64,000 bases of DNA. Origin: Novakomyces olei. Its lineage: Eukaryota; Ascomycota; Novakomycetes; Novakomycetales; Novakomycetaceae. The notes beneath the pieces are model-generated. The model searched no databases, was not told where the DNA came from, and saw only the letters and a list, made by a program, of their open reading frames with translations. The position numbers and the translations under genes were made by a program. This document shows, in pieces, positions 55,538 to 64,000 of this stretch (positions within the stretch are counted from its first letter, which is position 1; each line of letters begins with the position of its first letter). Location of the stretch: contig JADEYG010000001.1 of NCBI GenBank assembly GCA_016906335.1, positions 1,488,001 to 1,552,000 of the forward strand, written 5' to 3'.

Positions 55538-57274
55538 TTAAGAGCCTGTAGGCTCCTGTGCCGGCGCAGATGGAGGCCTCGGAATACCGTCGCTAAGGAT
55601 ACTGCTCAAACTCGTCTTCATTTGAGCAAACTGTTCCTTTTCACGTTGCTTTTCCTCCTCAAGCATCTTGGGCCCATTCTCTCTTAGATAAGCTTGGAAC
55701 TCGGCATAAGCTGCCTGTGCACGCTGCCGTTGTTGATCAATTAGCAACGGCGGTGGACCTCCATTGCTGGGTTTTCCTCCCGTTAAACTGCCAAACAAAG
55801 CCCCAAGGCCGTGTGAAGATTTGCGCTTCTGATCTTCCTGCCATCGGTTAGCCACAGCTTCACGAAGAGCTTTCTCGCGGGCAGCATATTCAGTGGCCAC
55901 GTCCTTGTCGCCGTACGATCGGATTAGAGGGCGTACGTCCTGCACGTCCATTGCGGCAACGTCTACACGATGTTAGCCAAGAAAAAATAATTTGAATAAA
56001 AGCGAAAAGGTCATAAACAAGAAGGATTTATATTCTAAAAAATCATACTGAAAAATCATATTCGGAAAAATCATATTCTGAAAGAGGTGATGAAAAATAT
56101 CGTACATTCTAAAAAGGGTATTAGCTTAACAAGCTCCTTGTCATTCGGGTCCCCCTTCCACGGCTTCAATTTAATTGCATTATCAGGTTGCTTGGACCAT
56201 GCATCGGCACTGGTATCGATAAGAATGACCTTGCTCTCAGACCGATTCAAGTATGATAGATCCTGATAGAGTCAGCACAGTAAGTACGAAACAATAAGCT
56301 TAAAGCCGCTAGCATAGTTCTCAATCCAGGACAATACTGAAGATACATACCTTTATATACTTGGAGTCCTCATACTTTGCTGATTCGCGGAAGAGTGCTG
56401 CAGAAATCATTGTGCGGTAAGGATCAAGCTTGGCAATAACTGGGGCTGCAGTCATTGCGTATTGGTTTGTGAAAATAACGATTTCATAGTACTGACTGAG
56501 GTACCCCAAAAAGTAGTCCAAGCCAGGACGCTTTGCAGTTCGCCATCCATGCTCTCGCGACCATTCAGAGTGGATGAGCACATCATCCATCTCGAGAACA
56601 AGGGTAAAAGGCCGATTGTAAGGCTCCGGTAGTGGATCTGGCAACAGCTTTTCAAACGCAGGATCCTTGTAGAAACGGAACAGGCTTCCAGTGCGGGCAC
56701 TTAAGCGACCCCAAACTGCTGCCGGCGAATACCCCGTCGCCACGTCTGGGCGCTCGCTAACTAGCGAATGCTCTGCTACCGTATCAAACGGTCGGGCTTG
56801 GTAGATTCCCAAAGTAACTGCCGCCACAGCAACGGCCCAGACAGCCAACTGAGCACGCTGCTCACGGTGCTCTTCCGCCGTGCTCTTATACTCGCTACGA
56901 GGTTGCTCGCTTTGCTCACCACTGGCTGCCATTACCTGTGCCAATACGTCTGACGAGAGAGAATCGTGTACTTTTTCACCATCTACCCGGCCGCTCGCAT
57001 TTTTATCATCAGCGATCTGCGAGGCACTTTGCGAGTTTTGAGAGTTGGGATTTTCACTGCCCTGCTCAACTCTGTCCGCCGGAGGACTGTGCTTATCTGA
57101 CAGATCCTTTGTCGGCTCATCGCCTTTGCCGGCCGCTGACGAGTTGAATCTTACTGCCGGACCATAAGAAGTGCATCGTGGTAAACAGGGCTGGATGGTG
57201 TTTGTACAGAGTGTTGGACGAGTACGCACTGCAGCAGCCGCTCTTAGAGCGCCTGCAATGGCTCTTGCGCGCAT
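55538..57274 (-). CDS. TIM50: Tim50, receptor subunit of the TIM23 mitochondrial import complex
   Basis: Three minus-strand exons: 56351-57274, 56106-56262 and 55538-55962, 501 residues. An Arg/Ala-rich presequence (MRARAIAGALRAAAAVRTRP) is followed by a polar matrix segment, one membrane helix (LAVWAVAVAAVTLGIY) and the FCP1-like domain: FTLVLEMDDVLIHSEW, then HGWRTAKRPGLDYFLGYLSQYYEIVIFTNQY and DLSYLNRSESKVILIDTSADAW after intron 1. FLEYVAAMDVQDVRPLI spans intron 2. The pseudo-phosphatase motif MDDVL lacks the usual catalytic threonine, as in other Tim50 proteins. It hands presequences from TOM to TIM23. The second intron (143 nt) has tandem AAAATCATATTC repeats. Confidence 0.95.
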
Positions 57275-57771
57275 ACCGATTTGCTGTGAATTGTCGTCAG
57301 CCGACAAAATTTATTGTTATTTTTTCTATTATTTTTTATATTATTTTTTACATTATTTTTTACATTATTTTTTAAATTATTTCGTATAGTATTATCTTAT
57401 ATTTATGCGTCTCGTTGCAATGTGCGTACCAATATTTTTTATCGACCTATCTTCCACTCGGTACGATAATTGTTGTGCCATATTTCATAGAATTTATTCA
57501 TATAATTATCACATCACATTATGCTCCCACACTGGTATTTTCTTCATAGTCGGCTTTTAATATGACAGCCTGATAAGATTGTGGTAAATTTACGTAGTAA
57601 CCACAACTAATAATTAGGAGGCGGACAATAATTACGAGGTCAAACAATAAAAGCTGTACGCTAAAACTGGCCGAATACCGTAAAAGTCTCCTCTACTATT
57701 TAATTATATGATTAATATATTAAATATAATCAATTCAATCCGCTGGCAAAAAAATTTTACACACGAGTGAA
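57275..57771. other. Divergent promoter TIM50/EFB1
   Basis: 497 bp. It includes an ATTATTTTTTAC tandem repeat at 57311-57385 and otherwise AT-rich DNA. No gene seen. Confidence 0.65.
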
Positions 57772-58716
57772 ATGGCATTCGGAGATCTCAAGACTGAAGC
57801 GGGCCTGAAACAGCTCAACGACTTTTTGGCGGACAAGTCGTACATTGAAGGGTATGCGCTTTTCTCAATTGCCGCTTGCTGGCAAAATCTGATGGACCGA
57901 TCTGCGTCAAACTTATTTTTTATTATCTTTTCCCTTCCTTGTCTACGAGGCAATATTCTTTGCCAGCATTTATTCCCAGCACGAGGAATCGCAATGATGA
58001 GACCCAACATTGGTCCGTGTTTATGAGACGGCTTAAGACACCGCTCCTTGACTTTTGTTAACAATGTCCTGAGAAAATTTCCGTGCTCTTTACACAATTT
58101 CAGCTTTAAATCTCATGCAGCAATGATCCTTACTTTTAGTGACGCTCCGAGCCAGGCGGATGTGGCAGTGTTCAAGGAGGTGAGCAGCGGCCCGTATGCT
58201 CTCACCAACGTGTCCCGCTGGTACACGCATGTAGCTTCGTTCAACCACGATGAGCTACCAGGCGACAAGAGCAAAAGCGCTGCCTCCTATGGAGCTGCTG
58301 GTGCCGCAGCTGCTGCGCCTGCTGAGGATGAGGACGATATCGATCTCTTTGGCTCTGATGACGAGGAAGTCGACGAGGAGGCTGAGCGTATCAAGGCCGA
58401 GCGTGTGGCAGAGTATAACAAGAAGAAGGCGAACAAGCCAAAGCCAGTTGCTAAATCTCTTGTAACGCTTGATGTCAAGCCATGGGATGATGAGACTGAT
58501 CTGGATGAGATGGAGAAGGCTGTCCGCGCTATCGAGAAGGACGGTCTTGTGTGGGGTCTTTCCAAGCGTGTGCCTGTAGGCTACGGTGTGCACAAGATCC
58601 AGTTCTCTGTCGTTGTTGAGGACGATAAAGTGTCCATTGACGAACTGCAGGAACAGATCCAGGAGATTGAGGATTACGTGCAGAGCTCCGACGTGGCTGC
58701 CATGTCCAAGCTCTAA
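57772..58716 (+). CDS. EFB1: Translation elongation factor 1B alpha (eEF1Balpha, GDP/GTP exchange)
   Basis: Two exons, 57772-57851 and 58140-58716, 218 residues. The N-terminal GST-like domain starts with [16 protein letters not shown] and continues [14 protein letters not shown] after the intron. An Ala-rich hinge and the acidic [11 protein letters not shown] (a CK2-type site) lead to the C-terminal exchange domain, [10 protein letters not shown]...[31 protein letters not shown], ending MSKL. It reloads eEF1A with GTP. The 288-nt intron sits after SYIEG, the position I recall for Saccharomyces EFB1, and hosts a U18-like snoRNA. Codon use is strongly biased, as for a highly expressed gene. 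Confidence 0.97.
57985..58082 (+). ncRNA. snR18: U18/snR18 C/D-box snoRNA in the EFB1 intron
   Basis: Box C ATGATGA (57994-58000) and box D CTGA (58069-58072) are flanked by a short terminal stem (GGAAT with ATTTCC). Between them, ATTGGTCCGTGTTT (58009-58022) matches the rRNA-complementary element of eukaryotic U18, directly followed by the D' box ATGA (58023-58026). U18/snR18 guides 2'-O-methylation of large-subunit rRNA (A649 and C650 in yeast 25S). In Saccharomyces the same snoRNA lies in the same gene's intron. It should be released from the debranched lariat. Confidence 0.9.
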
Positions 58717-59216
58717 ACAAACAGTAGATACGTATAACTAGCCAATAAAATAAATGCATTGCGATTAGAATTTCGTGTGTTTGGCGGCAGATTGTAGTTT
58801 ACGACGTTCATGTCCCGACTGTATCTCAACTATACCTCAATTTTTTGATAGTCGTACAAGGGATGCCTCCAATTGACGAATATATACTAATAATTGTAAT
58901 CTATACTCTACAGTGGGAAAGCCTACTCGTGCCCAAACAATTTCATAATAGTGCATGTATTCATTTCAAATTGCAAAATTCTGCTCATGCTCAATCAATG
59001 GTTAATTGAGGGGGTATAATCTGCGCCGCAGCTCGCGCTTAGTCCATAATAAAAATTGCAATTGCGCCTGTTTTTTCAAAATGGTTTCCTTTTCGTTTTC
59101 GACAATCAAACTTTATCTTTTTCCTTCATTCTCTAATTTTTTTTTGTTTGATTTTCTCCCTTTTTTTTTGCTTTATTTCTTGTACCTTACTTTACATCCT
59201 GTCCTTTCCATTCTGG
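58717..59216. other. Convergent intergenic region EFB1/HSP78
   Basis: 500 bp; T-rich runs near 59070-59200 lie just past the HSP78 stop. AATAAA at 58746 is a likely EFB1 polyadenylation signal. No gene seen. Confidence 0.55.
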
Positions 59217-61664
59217 TTACGAATCAGCTTTCTCTTCGCCCTTATCGCTCAATCTGGGTTCGTCTTTAGGCTCACTCGATTCCTCAGAGCCAGCCTCATG
59301 GTTCGGCAGAACGGTGAGAGCACCGTCCACCATATCAATATGCACCGTATCACCCGAGCGGACCTGTCCCCTGATCAAAAGCAGCGAAAGAGGATGCAGA
59401 ATAGACCGTTGGATCAGGCGGTTGAGTACACGTGCTCCATAGTCTGGAGACCATCCACTCTGAGCCAGCCAGTCCTTGGCCGCGGCAGAAACGTCCAGAG
59501 TCATACGGCGCTCGGCAATACGATCCTGGACTTCTCCAAGCCTTACATCCACAATCTCTCGGAGACTCTCCTTGCTCAGCCGATTAAACACAATTTGCTC
59601 GTCAATTCTGTTCAAAAACTCGGGTGGGAAAGCTTGCTGAGTGGCCTTTAAGACGAGCTCACGTGCCTCTGGCGATACTCGGCCGTCGACTGAAGCCTTG
59701 TCTCCTGTCAAGTACTCTGAGCCCAAGTTGGACGTCATTACAATCAGTGTCGATCGGAAATCGACTTTACGCCCGTGCGAATCAGTCAGGAATCCTTCGT
59801 CCAAAACCTGCAGCAGGACATTGGCAATATCACGATGTGCCTTTTCCAGCTCATCAAATAGCAGGACAGCATAGGGCTTACGACGCACCGCCTCTGTCAA
59901 CTGGCCAGCGTCATCGAAGCCGACATAGCCTGGTGGAGCACCCACCAGGCGAGATATAGAGTGCCTTTCCTGGAACTCTGACATATCGAACCTGATCATG
60001 GCTGACTCAGAGTCGAAAAGGAACTCGGCCAGTGCCTTTGTAAGCGCTGTTTTCCCCACACCAGTAGGTCCGAGGAAGAGGAAACTAGCAATCGGACGCT
60101 GCTGGTTTTGCAGTCCGGCACGAGAGAGCCTGACTGCGTTTGCAACAGCTGAAATTGCCTCGTCCTGGCCCACAATCTCCTGTTGTAATGACGACTCCAT
60201 GTTTATTAGCCGATCCTTTTCACCACGCATAAGGTTACGTGTAGGGATTCCAGTAGCGTTTGATACTACTCGCGCTATATCGTCCGACGTGACGGCATCG
60301 TGCACCAGCTGAGTGCCCTGTCGCTGACGTAACTCCTCCTCTGGTGGGATCTCCTTTTCAAGCTTTGGGATAATGGCATACTGCAGCTCAGAGGCTCGGG
60401 TATAGTTGCCCTCTCGCTGAGCGTGCTCCAACTCTAACCGTGCCTGCTCCAGTCGGGTACGTGCTCCCTTGACCCGGTCGATTTCTCCTCGTTCTTGCTC
60501 CCAGCGCTCAGTAAGCACTTGCGCCTCCTTTTTCTTGGTCTCGACTTCTTTCTCCAAAGACTCTCGACGTTCAACAGACATGACATCCGTCTCCTGCCTG
60601 AGGGACTCTAGTTCAATCTCCAGAGTCATGACCTGCCTCTCCAGCGTCTGCAGTTCATCTGGTTTGCTCTCCTGTTGCAGCCTCAGGGCAGAGCAGGCTT
60701 CGTCCACTAAATCAATAGCCTTGTCTGGCAGATAGCGGTCGCTTATGTAACGATTTGAATACGTGGCTGCTGTAACCAATGCGGCATCTGTTATACGTAC
60801 ACCGTGGTGCAATTCGTACCTGTTTTTGAGTCCACGCAAGATTGAGATTGCGTCTGCCACACTCGGCTCGTTTACAAAGACGGGCTGAAAGCGTCTTGCC
60901 AAAGCAGCGTCCTTTTCGATATACCGCCGGTACTCGTCCAGTGTAGTGGCCCCACAGCACTGCAGTTCGCCACGGGCCAAAGCGGGTTTCAGCATATTAG
61001 CAGCGTCCACACTGCCTTCCGTTTTGCCAAACCCGAGCAGGATATGAAGCTCATCGATGAACAATATTACTTTTCCATCCGCATCAGCAATGTCTTTAAG
61101 AACTGCTTTTAAGCGCTCCTCAAACTCTCCACGGAACTTGGCTCCGGAAATAAGACTGCCCAAGTCTAGAGCGACTACTCTTTTATCCTGCATGCTTTCT
61201 GGAACGTCTCGGTTCACGATCCGCTGGGCAAGGCCTTCAAGAATAGCTGTTTTGCCCACACCCGCCGGGCCGATGATGGCCGGATTGTTTTTAGACCGAC
61301 GCGAAAGGATCTGGATCGTGCGCCGAATCTCGTCTTCCCGGCCGATAACGGGATCGAGTTTACCAGCACGTGCCAGCTCCGTCAGATCGGTTCCGTACTG
61401 CTTCAAAGCATCGCCTGGCTTAGGCTCCTGCTGCTGTTGCTGACCTCCAAAGTTCATTCCTCCAGGTCCTCCGCTCCCAAAGGAAGCGTACCGTCTTGCA
61501 GAGACGAGATTCACTACTTTTGCCGCGTTTACCGGTTGAACGCGCGGCAAAGCCGAATAAAGTGCAGAACTGCTGAGCCGCGACAAAGGCGGCGTCGGCC
61601 TCAGTGCCGACCGCAGCAGTACACTGCCGCGGTTCCGTGCAGAAGCACTTTTTGCTAGAAACAT
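59217..61664 (-). CDS. HSP78: Hsp78, mitochondrial ClpB-type disaggregase
   Basis: Single exon of 815 residues. An Arg/Ser-rich presequence ([22 protein letters not shown]) and a Gly/Gln-rich spacer come first; the ClpN domain is missing, as in Hsp78. AAA-1 has Walker [10 protein letters not shown] and Walker B LFIDELH, then the ClpB middle-domain coiled coil ([17 protein letters not shown]...), AAA-2 with GPTGVGKTA and [10 protein letters not shown], and a C-terminal D2-small domain. It resolubilises proteins in the mitochondrial matrix with Ssc1. An upstream in-frame ATG at 61718 would add 18 non-presequence residues, so 61664 is preferred. No introns. Confidence 0.97.
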   Translation of the reverse strand: MFLAKSASARNRGSVLLRSALRPTPPLSRLSSSALYSALPRVQPVNAAKVVNLVSARRYASFGSGGPGGMNFGGQQQQQEPKPGDALKQYGTDLTELARAGKLDPVIGREDEIRRTIQILSRRSKNNPAIIGPAGVGKTAILEGLAQRIVNRDVPESMQDKRVVALDLGSLISGAKFRGEFEERLKAVLKDIADADGKVILFIDELHILLGFGKTEGSVDAANMLKPALARGELQCCGATTLDEYRRYIEKDAALARRFQPVFVNEPSVADAISILRGLKNRYELHHGVRITDAALVTAATYSNRYISDRYLPDKAIDLVDEACSALRLQQESKPDELQTLERQVMTLEIELESLRQETDVMSVERRESLEKEVETKKKEAQVLTERWEQERGEIDRVKGARTRLEQARLELEHAQREGNYTRASELQYAIIPKLEKEIPPEEELRQRQGTQLVHDAVTSDDIARVVSNATGIPTRNLMRGEKDRLINMESSLQQEIVGQDEAISAVANAVRLSRAGLQNQQRPIASFLFLGPTGVGKTALTKALAEFLFDSESAMIRFDMSEFQERHSISRLVGAPPGYVGFDDAGQLTEAVRRKPYAVLLFDELEKAHRDIANVLLQVLDEGFLTDSHGRKVDFRSTLIVMTSNLGSEYLTGDKASVDGRVSPEARELVLKATQQAFPPEFLNRIDEQIVFNRLSKESLREIVDVRLGEVQDRIAERRMTLDVSAAAKDWLAQSGWSPDYGARVLNRLIQRSILHPLSLLLIRGQVRSGDTVHIDMVDGALTVLPNHEAGSEESSEPKDEPRLSDKGEEKADS

Positions 61665-61800
61665 GATTGCAAAGCTCGGGAGCTTAGCGTCCGGGAGAGC
61701 GCATGTCTTATATGTCATGGAGAGGTCGATCTCGGATTGCCTGTTTGGGACGAGCGAAACCGTTGTAGCGGTATTTTCATGTGTCTGCAAAAAGTCACGA

Positions 61801-61808
61801 GAAAATTC
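61801..61808. promoter_or_regulatory. Heat-shock-element-like GAA-N2-TTC
   Basis: GAAAATTC about 137 bp upstream of the HSP78 start, the minimal inverted pair for heat-shock factor. A single pair can occur by chance. Confidence 0.3.
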
Positions 61809-61957
61809 CAGTACACTATGGACACACGCCAGACTGTTTCGCTGTCATACACTATCAATTCTGTATATACCAAAGAATTCGCCTATCCTACGTAAGTAAC
61901 GTAGTATGGTTTGCTGACAGCCTGATTGAAAGCCGAGCTTGTCCTCAGTAATCTAAC

Positions 61958-62042
61958 TGTAATCTATTATAATCTATCATAACCTATTATAATCTATTAT
62001 AACCTATTATTAATCTAATAATAATCTATTATAATCTAATAG
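61958..62042. repeat. (TAATCTATTA)n tandem repeat
   Basis: About nine 10-bp units with TAACCTATTA variants. Confidence 0.85.
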
Positions 62043-62550
62043 TGATCGGATTAATCGTATGATGGCAAATAACGACGTTATAGTAGATTGAACTTGACTA
62101 CAGTTTCAGGTCCCGGAGCTGTTCAAAGCTCTTATGACGTGGCCGACCCACAACGCGTTTCTCTCACATTTCCCGCAATTATAGTTAAATGCATGTTTTA
62201 CGTACGAAACTTTAAATTTTTACAAAAGGTGGTAAGCGAGTCCGCCTACTTGCCGCAGCACATTCGCTTTTTACGCGTCTGCAAGCGTACAGGACTCGGG
62301 TCGGACCACGGGCACAAAATCTAGTGGCTCGTTATAGTCTTATATTTGGTACATCCTGGCCACTAAATACAAGTTACAATCATCATGATAATGCATCAAT
62401 TGCTATCACTAGCTTTTGAATGACGGTCGCCACCCTTCAGCAAAACACAAGTAAAGACAAAAAAGAGGAAAAGATCGATCAGAACTAAAAAGGCACGTTG
62501 TGGTATAAGACAAAGGAAGAATGCGGAAAAAGGCGCGGAACCAAGGATCA

Positions 62551-63326
62551 TTAAACTTCAAGAGGCTTATCAAGGTCCGGTGCCTTTTTCTCGGCTGATT
62601 GGTCCGGGATTTCCAACGAAACAGGACCGGGCAGCATTTCGCGGCTGGCCCGTTCCAAGCTGACGTAGAACCGATACAAATAAGCAGCGCTGGCCAGCTC
62701 TAGTATTGAGTAAAGGGATATGACGCACACGATGATAGTCGTAATACGTGCATAGGAGTCCGAGCACTGTTGGTACACTGTGCTCGCAGCCGATGACGGT
62801 GCCCATTGAATCTTGTTGCAAGACGTGTCAAATGCGTCAAAATCTCTGCTGGGAAAAGAAGCATAGATGGCAATCATAGATCCGGCTCGTAGCACGAGAC
62901 AGAGCAGTGACCGTGAAAGCGCACAGCAGGCGTACACGCGTGTATATTCGACATGTGACTATTTCATTAGCAAGCTAGATAAAGGCAATTTAGCATACGA
63001 ATAAGATTGCAATAAAACCAAACACGTCCGCACCGATACAGCACACAAGGTAGAGAAGGGTTGTGGGCACAATTTGGAAGGTGAGAGTGCTTTGGTACTC
63101 GTTATGGACAATAGCGCAAAACAGATGAGCTACAGCAGCAGCGAGTGAAAAATCAATGAGCAATGAAACCGCTACAATAACGAGACAGTTCGACTGATGT
63201 AACCTTTTGGCGCTAGTTAGTAAAATCTTTCTACGTGATTTGCGTCGTGCCAGCCGGACAGCACCGGAATTGTACTCACCAAAGGCGCGGCACCTGTAGA
63301 TGCGAAGAAGCAAGACCTCTCGCCAT
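62551..63326 (-). CDS. Four-pass membrane protein of unknown function
   Basis: Three minus-strand exons: 63280-63326, 62999-63212 and 62551-62958, 222 residues with consistent phases. The basic start is followed by helices near CLVIVAVSLLIDFSLAAAVAHLF and IVPTTLLYLVCCIGADVFGFIAILF, then about residues 98-112 and 145-170, with a Cys-containing extracellular-type loop between the last two (CNKIQWAPSS...QQCSDSY) and a Pro-rich polar tail. The topology recalls MARVEL or Sur7-like tetraspans but no motif decides. Introns are 67 and 40 nt with ACTAAC and CTAAT close to the acceptors. Confidence 0.7.
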
Positions 63327-64000
63327 CACAAAAGATGCGTAGACGTCAGCAGCAAAAGTTTGCTGCTGGGTCTCTTGTTGCCCTCTTTTTTTTTTTTTGA
63401 CTGGTTATCCAGCTGATCGGCCGGGCTCGGTGAAACGATTAATTTATAACCTAATCCCCTTCCCTACAGTACATATATCACATTCGCCGTACACGAAATA
63501 ATAACCGTTATAAATAAATGTACATATAATAATATATATATAGTACGAGAATATAACGATGATTAATAATGCTCCGCAAACGTTTCGGCCATAAAATCAT
63601 TGCTTCATCCGTTGGGATAACGCAAATTTATCGATAATGCAATCTATTTTTGCTACGTTTTGAGGCACAGTATATTGCATTGGCAATTTTCATACTCTGT
63701 GCACTCTTCAGTCTACGCTACTTTTCGTATTGTTCAGCTCGAGCGGTCTGCTCGACGACACCCGCTTTGCGTTTCACGTAATAAAATAGTTATTGTCTGA
63801 CGTACACGCACGCACACGCACGCGCCCACGGTAAATCGGCAATTAACGGGTAAAAGAAATAAATGTTGCCAAAGTTTTAGCAACGCATAACCACATATAA
63901 TTCAAAATATATTAATACATCTATTTTTATACATACATCTTGCATGGCCAAATTCCGGCACACAGCACCTGGTTGCTTCTATATCCTATCTTTCTATAAT
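63327..64000. other. Terminal intergenic region
   Basis: 674 bp to the window edge; TATA-rich at 63520-63545 and a CGCACACG-type run at 63806-63830. No gene seen. Confidence 0.55.

Larger units (their letters stand above)
61665..62550. other. HSP78 promoter and spacer
   Basis: 886 bp between the HSP78 start and the stop of the next minus-strand gene. Short plus-strand frames (61663-61899, 62088-62324) are not convincing. Confidence 0.55.

Noticed and set aside
1-64000. Transposons, LTR or virus-like elements, CRISPR arrays
   Set aside because: No reverse transcriptase, integrase, transposase, long terminal repeats or spaced direct repeats were seen on either strand.

Overview
The window is nuclear DNA from a compact ascomycete genome. 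The proteins are fungal (Pma1-type proton pump, Och1-type mannosyltransferase, Nud1/Cdc11, Bub2/Cdc16, Mak16, Eaf6, Tim50, Hsp78, Sur7-like and Csc1-like membrane proteins). Most genes are split by short introns, typically 34-75 nt, with a near-consensus CTAAC or CTAAT branch site only a few bases from the 3' AG. FAN1, an RS-type U2AF large subunit, a NEDD8-type protease, Syf2 and TTAGGG-like promoter boxes point to Taphrinomycotina or another early-branching ascomycete rather than to a budding yeast like Saccharomyces. I cannot name the species. Coding DNA is roughly half G+C; spacers are very AT-rich. I see no transposon, virus-like element or CRISPR array.

Layout. 0-9 kb: a Sur7-like four-pass protein (-), a Csc1/TMEM63 channel (+), a possible meiotic axis protein (+) and a HAD phosphatase with a 16-nt micro-exon (-). 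9-22 kb: a drug:H+ antiporter, a NEDD8/SUMO-type protease, a small two-pass protein, NDC1, NUD1/CDC11 and MAK16. 22-30 kb: a UPF0029 protein, TFIIE-beta, SmF, SYF2, LSM8, ETT1, a possible 50-residue protein and tRNA-Leu(UAG). 30-42 kb: PMA1, EAF6, BUB2, U2AF large subunit, FAN1 and a FAD oxidoreductase. 43-52 kb: PTC7-like phosphatase, OCH1-like mannosyltransferase, a sulfotransferase-like protein, an FGGY kinase and an unknown 149-residue protein. 52-64 kb: CLPTM1 homologue, TIM50, EFB1 with a U18 snoRNA in its intron, HSP78 and a four-pass membrane protein.

How the genes relate. Several belong to mRNA processing (U2AF large subunit, SmF, Lsm8, Syf2) and to spindle-pole or mitotic-exit control (Ndc1, Nud1/Cdc11, Bub2). 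The promoters of NUD1, of EAF6/BUB2 and of the unknown gene at 51485 share an exact inverted forkhead-type site, GTTTAC-N3-GTAAAC. A second palindrome, GTAAGCTTAC or a close relative, recurs upstream of NDC1, NUD1 and BUB2. The clearest structural finding is the U18/snR18 C/D-box snoRNA inside the EFB1 intron, the same host gene as in Saccharomyces. All gene models come from reading frames, splice phases and remembered family motifs; no database search was run.
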